NCBI GenBank assembly: GCA_945903465.1
Contig: CAMDOF010000050.1
Coordinates: 1-44,086, forward strand
DNA: 44,086 bases
From: Opitutus sp. GAS368
GTDB taxonomy: Bacteria; Verrucomicrobiota; Verrucomicrobiia; Opitutales; Opitutaceae
Direction of reading: 5' to 3'
The position numbers were made by a program, and so were the translations under genes. A model generated the notes under the pieces. That model saw only the letters and a program-made list of their open reading frames with translations. It ran no database searches and was not told the origin of the DNA. Shown here piece by piece: positions 1-8,789 of this stretch (its first letter is position 1; each line of letters opens with the position of its first letter).

Positions 1-737
1 ACGAGGAAGCTGAACCAGCGCTTCATCGGGTGCGCGAAGCCGGCGGAGCGGTGGCGGGCGACGAGTTTCCCGTCGAGGCTGAGGCGCATCTCGTCGCCTT
101 CGGTCACGAGCACGAGTTCATGCCAGTCCGTATCGGCTTTCCACGGAACAGTGATCTGCTTCGTCTTGAGCAACGCATCGAGATCGGCAGGCAGCGGCTC
201 CTTGCGGTCTAGGTAGGGTTGCCGGCGCTGGCGGATTTCGAGGTTCATGACGCCGGTTTTCCAATCCATGAGAGTGATCCCGCCCGGAGCGAGATTCGCG
301 TAGCAAAGATGGCCGGCGTGGATGCCTTGCGTCTCGCGATCGACGAAGCCGAGCTGGAGCGACTCGCCTTTCGTCAATCCGGGGAACTTGAATCGCACCA
401 CGGCGCCCCCATCGGTGAAACCGGCTTCGTGGTGAATGTGCGCGGAGTGGCCGGCCTCCTTCGAGGCGCTGGCGATCTTGAGAATGCCGCCGTCGAGATC
501 GGCCATCTTGATCTGCGGCACGCGGTCGGCGGTAGCGCTGTTCCAGCCGTTACCGATGGCCTTGGCGAGATTGCCGTCCTCCTCCCGCTCGAAGGCGTCG
601 TGAAAGATCAGCTTACCTTTCTCACGCAGCCAGCTGGCACCGTCGCGCGTTGGTTCGGTCGGCTTGGGCTCAGCGGCGGGCAGAGCGGCCAGCGATGTGA
701 GCAGCAGGGCGAGGACGAGTGAGGCTATGGTTTTCAT
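1..737 (-). CDS. Secreted LamG/DUF1080-like protein, 3' end off window
   Basis: The frame runs open from an ATG at 737 to the left edge, so the C-terminus is missing; about 245 residues are visible. It begins with a clear signal peptide (MKTIASLVLALLLTSLAALPAA, split here as MKTIASLVLALL and LTSLAALPAA), so the product is exported. The mature part reads like a concanavalin/LamG beta-sandwich of the type found in DUF1080 or family-16-like proteins of Verrucomicrobia and Planctomycetes: 'GKLIFHDAFER', 'GGAVVRFKF', 'GITLMDWKTG', 'DWHELVLVTEGDEMRLSLDG'. No catalytic residues can be assigned. It lies 43 bases downstream of the aldolase gene on the same strand and may be the last gene of the sugar-acid operon. 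A role in binding or cleaving a carbohydrate outside the cytoplasm is inferred from fold resemblance and context. Confidence 0.72.
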   Translation of the reverse strand, partial: MKTIASLVLALLLTSLAALPAAEPKPTEPTRDGASWLREKGKLIFHDAFEREEDGNLAKAIGNGWNSATADRVPQIKMADLDGGILKIASASKEAGHSAHIHHEAGFTDGGAVVRFKFPGLTKGESLQLGFVDRETQGIHAGHLCYANLAPGGITLMDWKTGVMNLEIRQRRQPYLDRKEPLPADLDALLKTKQITVPWKADTDWHELVLVTEGDEMRLSLDGKLVARHRSAGFAHPMKRWFSFL

Positions 738-780
738 GGCGAACGGAGTGAGTTCTTCGAGAAGAGCACCGGCGGCTTGT

Positions 781-1443
781 TTACTTCCGCGCGCGCACGA
801 CCGCCGCGGCCTGCTCGGCGTTTGCTTGGATTACGGCCCAATCCTTGCGCTGGATAACATCGCGCGGGGCCAGCCATGAGCCGCCCACGCAAAGGACGGA
901 GGCCGAGGCGAGCCACGGCGGCAGCGAGGCGAGGTTGATGCCGCCGAGCGGGATGAAGCGCAGGCCGAGATGAGCAAAGGGCGCCGCCATCGTCTCCAGC
1001 GCGGACGGTCCCGCAAGATTCGTGGCGGGAAAATATTTCAGGACGCGGCAGCCGTGCTCGAGCGCGATCTCCATGTCGGTTGGCGTCATGACGCCCGGGG
1101 CGAAAGGCAGCCCGCACTCGCGGGCGGCCGCGATCGTCGCCGGATTGCAGCCTGGCGCCACGCCGAACACGGCGCCGGCCTCGATCGCGGCCTCCACGTG
1201 GGCGCGGTTCAGCAGGGTCCCGGCGCCGGCGAGAATCTCCGGCACCTCGGCGCGGATGCGCCGGATCGACTCGGCGGCGCGGGCCGTGCGAAACGTCAGC
1301 TCGATTGCGCCGACGCCGCCGGCCAGCAACGCGCGGGCGATCGGTCCGGCGTCGTCGGGATTCTCCACTGTCACGACCGCCACCACGCCCGAGTGAGCCA
1401 GGCGTTCGGCAATCGGATCGGGTAACATCGATTTCATGATCAT
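781..1443 (-). CDS. 2-dehydro-3-deoxy-6-phosphogluconate/galactonate aldolase
   Basis: Class I aldolase of the KDPG/KHG family, which splits 2-keto-3-deoxy-6-phospho-sugar acids into pyruvate and glyceraldehyde 3-phosphate. It has 220 residues, the usual family length. The catalytic set is visible: Glu48 and Arg52 in 'IELTFRT', the 'GAGTLLN' strand, and the Schiff-base Lys136 in 'VLKYFPATN'. The start could be 1443 or the second ATG at 1437; both lie a few bases after the kinase stop at 1448. Placed directly behind a 2-keto-3-deoxygalactonokinase, the most likely substrate is KDPGal (DgoA-like), but sequence alone does not separate that from KDPG (Eda-like). Confidence 0.93.
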   Translation of the reverse strand: MIMKSMLPDPIAERLAHSGVVAVVTVENPDDAGPIARALLAGGVGAIELTFRTARAAESIRRIRAEVPEILAGAGTLLNRAHVEAAIEAGAVFGVAPGCNPATIAAARECGLPFAPGVMTPTDMEIALEHGCRVLKYFPATNLAGPSALETMAAPFAHLGLRFIPLGGINLASLPPWLASASVLCVGGSWLAPRDVIQRKDWAVIQANAEQAAAVVRARK

Positions 1444-1447
1444 GGCG

Positions 1448-2452
1448 TCAAAGCATTCCGAGCCGCGTCGCGATCATCAGCTGTCCCGCGATCAGGCAGT
1501 CGTCGGCGTCATGCACCGCCAGCGGTGAGCGGACGCCCAATACGTGAAAAGCCCGTTGATAGGCGGCCCGCAGCGGATCGGCCCCGACCAACGTGATGGG
1601 CGCTTCCTGCGCGGCGAGTTCCCGCAGCTCCGCGCCGATTAGCAGTCCGCTGAGATAATGATAGTTTTCCGCCGGCGCGGCATTTTCGAGGAGCGCGCGT
1701 GTGCGCACGCGGAAGGCTGCGTGCAGCAAGTTACCCTTGGCCCCGGCCCGCACGCCCGCGTCAAAACTGGCGAGATTCTCGGGGCCACTGAGATCGGAGC
1801 CCGCCGCCACTGAGTTCGCCAAAACGCTTTTGCCCGAAAGCAGGTCAAAGAACTCGCCCGTCATGTAGGTCTGAAAGGCCACCACCCGGGCGCCACGCAC
1901 TTCCACGTGTTTTGAATGCGTGCCGGGAAAGACAAAAAAACGGCCGCACGCGGGCCCAGTGCGGTTGACCTCGCCGATGGCACCCGCACCAATGAGTTGG
2001 GTCTCCTCACCGCGCATGACATCGTCGCTGCTTCGCGCGCCGGAGATGATCACGACCGGATGAGGAAAATCATCACGCGCCACCAAGCGCTCCACGGTCA
2101 GATCTGAACCATCGACAGCGAATGGCAGCTCGCGATAGCGCAGTTCGCGCATACCCATCGACGACGACGCCATGCCGGAAATCACCAGCGGGATGCCCGC
2201 CAACGCTGCGCCGGCGTCCGCACCCATCACCGCGAGATGATGCTCGATCACGCGCGAGAAATGACTCCAGCGATCCCCGGGCTTCCCGCCGGCGGTCTTC
2301 CAGTCGGCAAAGGTGGTCGCGATGCCTTGGGCGCCGCGGCTCACGGCCATGACCCGAAGCGATTCAACCTCGACCAAGCGCAGGCGAAACGCCGAGGTGC
2401 CCCAGTCGCAGCTCAGGAACCGTCGACCGAACTCGGATGACCGCGTCTTCAT
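1448..2452 (-). CDS. dgoK: 2-keto-3-deoxygalactonokinase
   Basis: Sugar-acid kinase of the DgoK family (ASKHA-like fold) that phosphorylates 2-keto-3-deoxy-D-galactonate with ATP at C6. The N-terminal phosphate-binding segment 'CDWGTSAFRLRLVE' is typical, followed by 'VISGMASSSMGMRE' and 'FVFPGTHSKHVEV'. From the ATG at 2450-2452 the protein has 334 residues. I chose this start because it makes a 4-base ATGA overlap with the dehydratase stop (2449-2451); an earlier in-frame start at 2482 would add ten poorly conserved residues. It sits between the dehydratase and the aldolase in pathway order, which supports translational coupling. Confidence 0.92.
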   Translation of the reverse strand: MKTRSSEFGRRFLSCDWGTSAFRLRLVEVESLRVMAVSRGAQGIATTFADWKTAGGKPGDRWSHFSRVIEHHLAVMGADAGAALAGIPLVISGMASSSMGMRELRYRELPFAVDGSDLTVERLVARDDFPHPVVIISGARSSDDVMRGEETQLIGAGAIGEVNRTGPACGRFFVFPGTHSKHVEVRGARVVAFQTYMTGEFFDLLSGKSVLANSVAAGSDLSGPENLASFDAGVRAGAKGNLLHAAFRVRTRALLENAAPAENYHYLSGLLIGAELRELAAQEAPITLVGADPLRAAYQRAFHVLGVRSPLAVHDADDCLIAGQLMIATRLGML

Positions 2453-3597
2453 CGGAGAAGTTGGTCGAAGCGACCGTTCCATTCGATGCCGAGCCCGGGA
2501 GCCTGCGGCGTGCGGTAGTGACCGTCGGCACAGATCAGCGGCTCGGCGAGGAAGGCGTTGGCGGTGTCCAAGACGTTTGGGTTGAACTCACAGAGCGAAC
2601 AATTCTTCGTGGCGGCGGCGAAATGCAACGCCGCGGCGATCTGCGGCCCCATCGCGATACTGAGGTGCGGGACGATCTCTCCAGCGAACGCCTTCGCGAT
2701 ACCCATGGATCCGGTGAGTCCATAACGACTGAGGTCGGGCTGGATAATCTTTGCGCAAGACAGGAACGGCTGCAGCTCCCGCAGGCTGCGGTAACTCTCC
2801 CCCAGTGCGAGCGGCGTGCGGATGGCGGCGGCGAGGGCGACGTGGGCCGCGACTTCCTCGGGATAGAGCGGGCATTCGAGCCAGCGGGCGTTGCGCGCGT
2901 CGAGTTCGCGGCCCATGGCAATCGCACGATCAGGCGGAAGATGCCAGAGGCCATCGACCGCGAACCGCATCGTTTTCGGTAATCGATCGGCGATCGCGAG
3001 CAGGTCCTCCCACTCGCTCTCGTAGTAAAGCTTCACGACCGAGATGCCCTCATCGGCATAACGTGCGGCAAAGGCGGCGCGTTCCTGCGGCGCGCTTCCC
3101 GAAGTGCCGCTCAGGTAGACGGGAATGCGGAGCTTCGGCTGAGCACATAACAACGCGCAGACTGGTTTGCCGGCGATCTTGCCCGCGAGATCCCACAGCG
3201 CGATATCCACGCCGCTCATCGCATCAAACATGAAGCCACCGCCCTGCCCGCGCACGCGCATGGTGGCATACATCCGCTCCCACAACGCCGAGATACGTTC
3301 CGTGGTGCCGTCGAATTCCTCGCCCACGAGCGCCGGACGCAGCAGATGCTCCACGATGCTGCACGCCACCTCCGGCGCGAGCGGGGCCTGCGCCTCGCCC
3401 CAGCCCACCAGACCATTCGATAGCTCCACCCGCACGAGCGCCGTTTCAAAGTTCACCGAATAGAGCACCGGATAGGCCGTCGACCAGCGGTAACCGCCCT
3501 CGCCGACCAACGAGGTGGGCGAACCCGCCGTGCCACGCGAAATCGCGATGTCACGCGGCAAACGTATCGGAATAGCTTGGACGGATTTAATACGCAT
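2449..3597 (-). CDS. Enolase-superfamily sugar-acid dehydratase
   Basis: Member of the mandelate racemase/muconate lactonising enzyme branch of the enolase superfamily, 382 residues. These enzymes abstract the proton next to a carboxylate and, in sugar-acid dehydratases, eliminate water to give a 2-keto-3-deoxy acid. Likely Mg ligands are Asp215 ('FAVDGLWHL'), Glu241 ('LECPLYPEE') and Glu267 ('LALGESYR'). Candidate bases are Lys189 ('VVKLYY') and the His311-Asp288 dyad ('IVPHLSIAMGP', 'IQPDLSRYG'). The usual K-x-K pair appears here as K-x-Y, so it is not a plain racemase, and His311 would be the main base as in galactonate or gluconate dehydratases. Its position before dgoK and the aldolase gene fits a galactonate-like substrate, but the exact acid cannot be read off. 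Confidence 0.85.
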   Translation of the reverse strand: MRIKSVQAIPIRLPRDIAISRGTAGSPTSLVGEGGYRWSTAYPVLYSVNFETALVRVELSNGLVGWGEAQAPLAPEVACSIVEHLLRPALVGEEFDGTTERISALWERMYATMRVRGQGGGFMFDAMSGVDIALWDLAGKIAGKPVCALLCAQPKLRIPVYLSGTSGSAPQERAAFAARYADEGISVVKLYYESEWEDLLAIADRLPKTMRFAVDGLWHLPPDRAIAMGRELDARNARWLECPLYPEEVAAHVALAAAIRTPLALGESYRSLRELQPFLSCAKIIQPDLSRYGLTGSMGIAKAFAGEIVPHLSIAMGPQIAAALHFAAATKNCSLCEFNPNVLDTANAFLAEPLICADGHYRTPQAPGLGIEWNGRFDQLLR

Positions 3598-3601
3598 GGT
3601 G

Positions 3602-4849
3602 CTAAACAGCGATAGGCTGGCGGACGAATCGGCGGGTGATGAGATATGAAACAGGATGCAGCAGGCCCATGATGATGAAGATGGCGCCGTAGCCGTAACC
3701 CTGCACCACGTGGCCGGTCATCCAGATGAAGAGCGTGCCGCCGAGCCCCGTGCCGAACGCGAGCAGCCCTGACGTGGCGCCGATGAGGTGCTTGGGGAAG
3801 AGATCGTTCGTGAGCGTGTTCTGATTCGTTTTCCAGGCCATGTGCGCAAACGTCACCACGCAGATCAACGCGATCGTCACAGCACGTGACGGGGCGTGGT
3901 GGATCGCTAGCGACACGGGCATCAGCAGCGCGCACGGCAACATCACGGTCAGGCGCGCCGACAAGACCGGCTTTCCCCGTGCGACCAACCGGCCGCTGAG
4001 CCACCCGCCGAACAGCGCGCCGAGATCGGCCGAGAGATACGGAATCCACGCGAGCATCCCCATCTCGACCATCGTGAAGCCGCGCTGCTCCACGAGATAC
4101 TTCGGCAGCCAGAAGAGGTAGAACCACCAGACCGGATCCGAGACGAAGCGCGCCGCCATCAGGCCCCACATCTGCGGATACTGGGCGAGCTGGCGCCAAG
4201 AAACGCTGCTCGCCTGAGCTGTCGGGACCGTGTCCGCCAGCACGAGCGCTCGCTCCGCATCGGTGATGCGCGGATGTTTGTCCGGCGAGTGATACAGCAG
4301 GAGCCAGAAGATCAACCACACAAGCCCGAGCCCGCCCGTGATCAGGAACGCCGGCCGCCAGCCGTAGAGGGAGTAAATCCACGTGACGAGCGGCGGCGTG
4401 ATGATCGCGCCGATGGCCGCGCCGCCTTGGATGAGCCCGTGCACCAAGGCACGCTCCTTGGCGGGATACCATTCGCTCACCACGCGGAAGGCCGCCATGA
4501 AATTTCCCGACTCCCCGAGCCCGAGCAGGAACCGCAGCGCGCCCAGCGACCACACGCCGACGGCGAGCGCGTGCGACATGTTGGCGAGCGACCACCACAC
4601 GATGAAGACGCTCAGCGCGAGCCGCGCACCCCAGCGGTCCACGAGAAAACCGGAACCGACATACATCAGCGTGTAGGCGGCAAGAAACGCCGTGAGGATG
4701 TTCGAATACTCGATGTTCGAAATGCCGAGCTCCTTGGTCAGCACCGGTGCCAGCACCGAAAGCGCCTGCCGGTCCACGTAGTTGATGACCGTGGAAAAAA
4801 ACAGCAGCGCGGCAATCCCCCAGCGCAGATGCGGAATCTTCGTGGTCAT
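3602..4849 (-). CDS. MFS sugar-acid transporter (anion:cation symporter type)
   Basis: Inner-membrane major facilitator with about twelve hydrophobic segments, 415 residues from the ATG at 4847-4849. It resembles the galactonate/hexuronate (DgoT/ExuT) branch: 'INYVDRQALSVLAPVL' in the first helix region, the loop motif 'GFLVDRWGARLAL' between helices 2 and 3, and 'GLGESGNFMAAFRVVSEWYP' around helices 4-5. The start is chosen because its ATG overlaps the stop of the upstream lyase gene (ATGA, 4846-4849); a start two codons earlier at 4855 is possible. It ends five bases before the dehydratase ATG. Proton-coupled uptake of the sugar acid that the next genes degrade is the natural reading. Confidence 0.9.
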   Translation of the reverse strand: MTTKIPHLRWGIAALLFFSTVINYVDRQALSVLAPVLTKELGISNIEYSNILTAFLAAYTLMYVGSGFLVDRWGARLALSVFIVWWSLANMSHALAVGVWSLGALRFLLGLGESGNFMAAFRVVSEWYPAKERALVHGLIQGGAAIGAIITPPLVTWIYSLYGWRPAFLITGGLGLVWLIFWLLLYHSPDKHPRITDAERALVLADTVPTAQASSVSWRQLAQYPQMWGLMAARFVSDPVWWFYLFWLPKYLVEQRGFTMVEMGMLAWIPYLSADLGALFGGWLSGRLVARGKPVLSARLTVMLPCALLMPVSLAIHHAPSRAVTIALICVVTFAHMAWKTNQNTLTNDLFPKHLIGATSGLLAFGTGLGGTLFIWMTGHVVQGYGYGAIFIIMGLLHPVSYLITRRFVRQPIAV

Positions 4850-5745
4850 TTCCAACCCGGAAACTCCGCCAGCAGATCGCCCAGCATGGTATCAACGTCA
4901 CGCTGCGTGAACGCATCCATCTCCGGCAAGGGTGCGCGCACGTGCTGGGCGTCGGCGATGCCGCGCTGCGCGAGCACGAGCTTGGTCAGCCGCATGCGAT
5001 AAATCGCCTGCGCGACGAGCAGCGGCAGGCTCAGCCGATAAAGCCGCCGCGCCTGCGCCCGATCGCCGGAGGCATACGCGCTCCACAACGCCACGTGCAG
5101 GTCGGTGAGCTCGACCGCCGGCATCGCGCCGCACGCGCCGCGGTCCAACTCGTCGATGATGTAACGCGCGCCGCCGCCGCCGAACACCCCCCGCACGTTC
5201 GGGATGGCCGCCGCACGCAGCGCGGTGATGGCCGGACCCGAGGGCAGCGTCTCTTCCTTGATGTAGGTGATGGCCGGAACGTTCGCGGCGATTTCAATGA
5301 TGGCCTTGGCGCCCAAGCCGGCGCCGGTCGGCGCTGGCGCGTTTTGCAGGATAATCTCCGCTCCCGGCAACCCGGCCGCGACCTGTTGAAAAAACGTCCG
5401 ATGCGCCTCCCCATCCGATCCCAGACCCACCGGCGCCATGATCATCAGGTGCCTAATCCCGTGCTTCATCGCGATGGTGCCTGCGGCGATCACCTCGGCG
5501 GCGGTCGGCGCGCTCGCTCCCCCGACGAGCGGCACTTTTCCGGCCGTCTCCGCCGCCACCAACGCCAGGAGTTGCTCGCGCTCCGGCAGCGAGAGGTGGC
5601 TGTATTCGCTCGCCACGCCCGGGAACACGAGCCCATGCGCGCCCGCCCCCAAGGCGAAGCGAATCACTTGGCGCTGCCCCGCGAGATCGAGTTCGTTGCG
5701 AGCGGTGAAGAGGGTCGGGATGACCGGAAAAATACCTGAGAGCAT
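4846..5745 (-). CDS. DHDPS/NAL-superfamily lyase
   Basis: TIM-barrel lyase of the dihydrodipicolinate synthase / N-acetylneuraminate lyase superfamily, 299 residues. The Schiff-base lysine is visible (Lys163 in 'YIKEETL'), as is the glycine-rich 'FGGGGARYIIDEL' strand. The usual active-site tyrosine motif Y-N-x-P is replaced by 'LQNAPAP' (Gln134), so the proton-shuttle tyrosine of classical DHDPS and NAL is missing. A lysine biosynthesis role is therefore unlikely; a catabolic aldolase or dehydratase acting on a keto-deoxy sugar acid is more plausible. The gene lies 42 bases after the TonB receptor stop and overlaps the MFS gene by 4 bases. Confidence 0.82.
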   Translation of the reverse strand: MLSGIFPVIPTLFTARNELDLAGQRQVIRFALGAGAHGLVFPGVASEYSHLSLPEREQLLALVAAETAGKVPLVGGASAPTAAEVIAAGTIAMKHGIRHLMIMAPVGLGSDGEAHRTFFQQVAAGLPGAEIILQNAPAPTGAGLGAKAIIEIAANVPAITYIKEETLPSGPAITALRAAAIPNVRGVFGGGGARYIIDELDRGACGAMPAVELTDLHVALWSAYASGDRAQARRLYRLSLPLLVAQAIYRMRLTKLVLAQRGIADAQHVRAPLPEMDAFTQRDVDTMLGDLLAEFPGWK

Positions 5746-5787
5746 GGTTAAAACGAGTGGCGCGGCACGCGATGGCAGGGGGCGGAA

Positions 5788-8724
5788 TCAGAACGTCACG
5801 TTGGTCGTGAGGGCGGTTTTGCGCGGTGAGTATTGGTATTGAAAGTAGCGAATCGCACCGGTGGTGCTGCGCGGGAGGGCGAGGACGCGCTGGCGGTCAA
5901 AGACGTTTTCGATGTTCAGCTGCACGGTCATCTGCGATTTCGCGAAGCCCTTGAAGCGATAGACGAGGAAGACGTTGTTCTGCACCTTGTCGGGGTAGTA
6001 GAAAAGTTTTCGCTTATTCGCGTCGGCGGCGTCGGTATACATGTAACCTCGGAAGCTCCGCGCGTAGGTCGTGGCAAGGCCCATGACGAGCCCTCGGAAG
6101 CGGCCCTCACTCACCTGAAAGCGATTGATCGTGCTGAAGGAATTCTCGGCGTAGCCGGACGTGGCTTCGCCGGACTTGCGCACGATGAGCTCGGGCACGG
6201 GCGGGACGAAGCCGAGCTGGTGCGCACTGATCGGGAGCGCGGTTTTGGTGGTGCCGACGCCGGTCGTGCGCAGGCCGAGTGCCTGCGAGTTGAGGATCGT
6301 GCCGGAGTCGGGATCCAGGTTGGCGAAATACGGGCTCGTGCGATCCTTCATCATCGCCAGCGAAAGCGCGATGGTGGCTCCGTTGGGCTGAGCCGGATCG
6401 ACGGGGACCAGGAGAGGCGTGAGCGCGTTGTTGGCGGTGTTCTTGATCGCAACGACCTGCTGGCCGCCGACGGTCGTGGTGTTAAACTCGTCGTTGTATA
6501 AAATCGGCAGGACGACGTCGCTGCGCTCGGAACCGTTGGCCTGCGCCCAGCTGAACGTGATCTGCCAGGGCTTGAGGGGCCGGGCGCTGAGGCTCGCACT
6601 CAGGCCGTCGGAGGTGCGGGAGAAAACGTAACCCGGGCCGCCGTTACGGCCGTTGATGCCGTTCGGATCAATGTCATCGCGGATCGAGCCGAGCGCAGCC
6701 GCGAAGTTCGAACCGGTGGTCTGATAGTAGGTCACGTTACCGGATAGACGATGATCCCAGAGCGAGAGCTTGAGCCCGGCTTCCTTGGTTTCCCCCTGCC
6801 CGATCGGTAACAAATTATTGAATACATCACGGTCAGTCGCGAAATTAATTTTTGAATTTCGTGAAAAGTTGCCATAGCCACGGAGGCCTTTTAGCGGAGT
6901 ATCAAAAACGACGCCGAGGGTGCGACTGGCGTAATCGATCGGTCCTTTCGAAATAGTCGTGGTGGTGCGGACGGTCTCCGCATTCTCAAAGCGGAGACCA
7001 ACCAGCGTGTCGATGCGGCCGCGCCAAAACGAGCTTGTAAAACCCGTGCCCCACCCTTTCTCCGTCGTGTCGTCGTCCGTAAAAGCCGTGCTCGTCGGCT
7101 GGCCGAGCGGGTTGAGCGGGCCGCCGAGACCGAGCGGATTCATCGGCGTGGCGGGAACCGTACCCGGCGAGACCGAGGTATCCCACGCGTAGCGCTTTCC
7201 ATTCGGATGCGTGATGATGTCCTGCGGCCACTTGAGGTTGCCGGGCATTTCTGTCGAGAACATCGGGCGCCACATCGCGGGCATGAGCGTGCGGCCGGAG
7301 TCGGCGTTGGTGAGGGCGGCGCGATTTTGCACCCACGAACCGTCGGCGTTAATTTCATAAAAACGCGCGCTGCGGCTAATCGTCCAGGAATCGAGGCGCG
7401 AGTAGAATACACTGAGGCGGTGATCGCCAAGGCGGCCAAGGTCGCGGTGACCAACCGCGGTGAATTTGTAACCGTGCGCGCCGGTCGAAAAGGGCGAACC
7501 GCCCAACGAGGTAAAAACGGCCCACTGGCGCAGGGGTGCACCGCTCGCGTCCGTCGCGAGGTTCGTCGGCAGATCGGGATGAAGAAACTGGGTCGTGAGC
7601 GGCGAGAGCGCGCGGTTGATGCGGTCGTCGTGGCTGTAGCGGAGTTGGAATGCAAGGTCGGCGTGAGGCGTGATATCCACCGTGACGCTCTTGGCCTTGT
7701 TAATCCAGTGCTGGCGAGGAATGACGCCGGCGAGCGAGTCCTGGTTCCGGAGGGTAATCAGGTTGCCCAGCCGCTCGGAGCCACCGAGCCCGGTGATGTA
7801 GGCGGGCGACTGGTTGTCCATGGTAATGCCGTTATTCAGCACGAAGCCAGCCGGAGTGCGGATGGTGGCGCCGCTCGCAATGATCGCGGCGCGCTCGTAG
7901 AAGCGGTAGTCAGAAAAAATACTGATCCAGCGATAAGGCCGGAGCGTAAGCGCGGCCTGCAGGCCTTTCTGGTCGAGCCCGAGGATGGGGCGATAGTAGC
8001 GGTCAGCGTTTTCGAGGAGGTTGAGCCGAAAGGCGAACTTACGCGTGCCGACATTAAAATCGCCCGTGTAGGTATGCGAACCCTCGGAGTCGAACTTGGT
8101 GCTGAGCGTGACGGCGCGCTGGTTGACGCGGGCGCGCTTGGTATTGATGACGACAATACCGCCGGGATCGCCGGAACCATAGAGCAGGTTGTTGGAGCCG
8201 TTGACGGCCTCCGCGCTCTCGACGTCGAAACCGTTAAAACCCGCGGTGGACGAGCGCAGAAACCCGTCGCGTCGCGGCTCGCCAATGGAGAAGCCGCGGG
8301 CGTTATAGGCGCCGGGCTGCGCCGCGTCGCCCTCCTGCATGCCGCGCTGGTCCTCGGTACCGCCACCGAAGAGCATCGCTCCGAGCCCGCCATAGTCACT
8401 GAGAAGCCGGAAGACATCCCCGCCACCAAGCTCGTCCATCATCGTGCGGGTGAGCACCCGAGCATCGATCGGCGCCTTGTTCAGGGGCGTACTGATGCCG
8501 GTGAGGGAGTTGGTATTGGTCGCCTCGTAGCTGTCATTGGGATTACCGGTAACCTCAAAAGGCGAGAGGACGATGGCATCAATCTTGGCGCTACCACTCG
8601 GCGCAGCCGGAGCCGCGGGCGGCAAGGCTTGCGCGAGCAGCGCGGACGTGAGCGAGGCGATGAGCGGCAGGGTCGCGGCAGAGCGGGGACCACGGAACCG
8701 TGAGTATATCGGGGGCAGGTGCAT
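5788..8724 (-). CDS. TonB-dependent outer-membrane receptor 1
   Basis: Outer-membrane beta-barrel receptor with an N-terminal plug, 978 residues from the ATG at 8722-8724. That start is preceded by GGAAAC and followed by a signal peptide ending near 'LLAQALPPAAPA'; an upstream TTG at 8763 is less likely. A candidate TonB box 'IVLSPFEV' is followed by 'YEATNTN', then the plug motifs 'ARGFSIGEPRRDGFLR' and 'LLYGSGDPGGIVVINTKRA'. The protein ends in an aromatic residue ('TNVTF'), the usual barrel signal. It has no carboxypeptidase-like N-terminal domain and no SusD partner nearby. It is a paralogue of receptor 2 (10835-13777). As first gene of the run towards 781 it probably imports the substrate that the downstream genes degrade. 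Confidence 0.93.
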   Translation of the reverse strand: MHLPPIYSRFRGPRSAATLPLIASLTSALLAQALPPAAPAAPSGSAKIDAIVLSPFEVTGNPNDSYEATNTNSLTGISTPLNKAPIDARVLTRTMMDELGGGDVFRLLSDYGGLGAMLFGGGTEDQRGMQEGDAAQPGAYNARGFSIGEPRRDGFLRSSTAGFNGFDVESAEAVNGSNNLLYGSGDPGGIVVINTKRARVNQRAVTLSTKFDSEGSHTYTGDFNVGTRKFAFRLNLLENADRYYRPILGLDQKGLQAALTLRPYRWISIFSDYRFYERAAIIASGATIRTPAGFVLNNGITMDNQSPAYITGLGGSERLGNLITLRNQDSLAGVIPRQHWINKAKSVTVDITPHADLAFQLRYSHDDRINRALSPLTTQFLHPDLPTNLATDASGAPLRQWAVFTSLGGSPFSTGAHGYKFTAVGHRDLGRLGDHRLSVFYSRLDSWTISRSARFYEINADGSWVQNRAALTNADSGRTLMPAMWRPMFSTEMPGNLKWPQDIITHPNGKRYAWDTSVSPGTVPATPMNPLGLGGPLNPLGQPTSTAFTDDDTTEKGWGTGFTSSFWRGRIDTLVGLRFENAETVRTTTTISKGPIDYASRTLGVVFDTPLKGLRGYGNFSRNSKINFATDRDVFNNLLPIGQGETKEAGLKLSLWDHRLSGNVTYYQTTGSNFAAALGSIRDDIDPNGINGRNGGPGYVFSRTSDGLSASLSARPLKPWQITFSWAQANGSERSDVVLPILYNDEFNTTTVGGQQVVAIKNTANNALTPLLVPVDPAQPNGATIALSLAMMKDRTSPYFANLDPDSGTILNSQALGLRTTGVGTTKTALPISAHQLGFVPPVPELIVRKSGEATSGYAENSFSTINRFQVSEGRFRGLVMGLATTYARSFRGYMYTDAADANKRKLFYYPDKVQNNVFLVYRFKGFAKSQMTVQLNIENVFDRQRVLALPRSTTGAIRYFQYQYSPRKTALTTNVTF

Positions 8725-8774
8725 ACTTGTTTCCAATGATTTTCTAATCGATCTGCTGCGCAACGTTCCATTAG

Positions 8775-8788
8775 GTGAAATCGTTCAA
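8775..8788. promoter_or_regulatory. Candidate LacI-family operator, copy 1
   Basis: Inverted repeat GTGAA-ATCG-TTCAA, with four of five positions matching in the arms. It sits 50 bases upstream of the receptor 1 start and ends one base before the regulator's own ATG at 8790. The 14-base word GGTGAAATCGTTCA, which includes the base before this site, recurs exactly at 13896-13909 before receptor 2. Binding by the adjacent LacI-type protein, including autoregulation, is inference. Confidence 0.6.
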
Positions 8789-8789
8789 T

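Noticed and set aside
3453..4916. Long minus-strand frame across the MFS and dehydratase genes
   Set aside because: It is out of frame with both; Arg/Ala-rich composition and the clear MFS protein in the other frame show that it is a shadow.
7207..8703. Long plus-strand open frame antisense to TonB receptor 1
   Set aside because: It lies wholly opposite a strongly recognisable receptor gene, has no family motifs, and is what GC-rich codon usage produces on the opposite strand.
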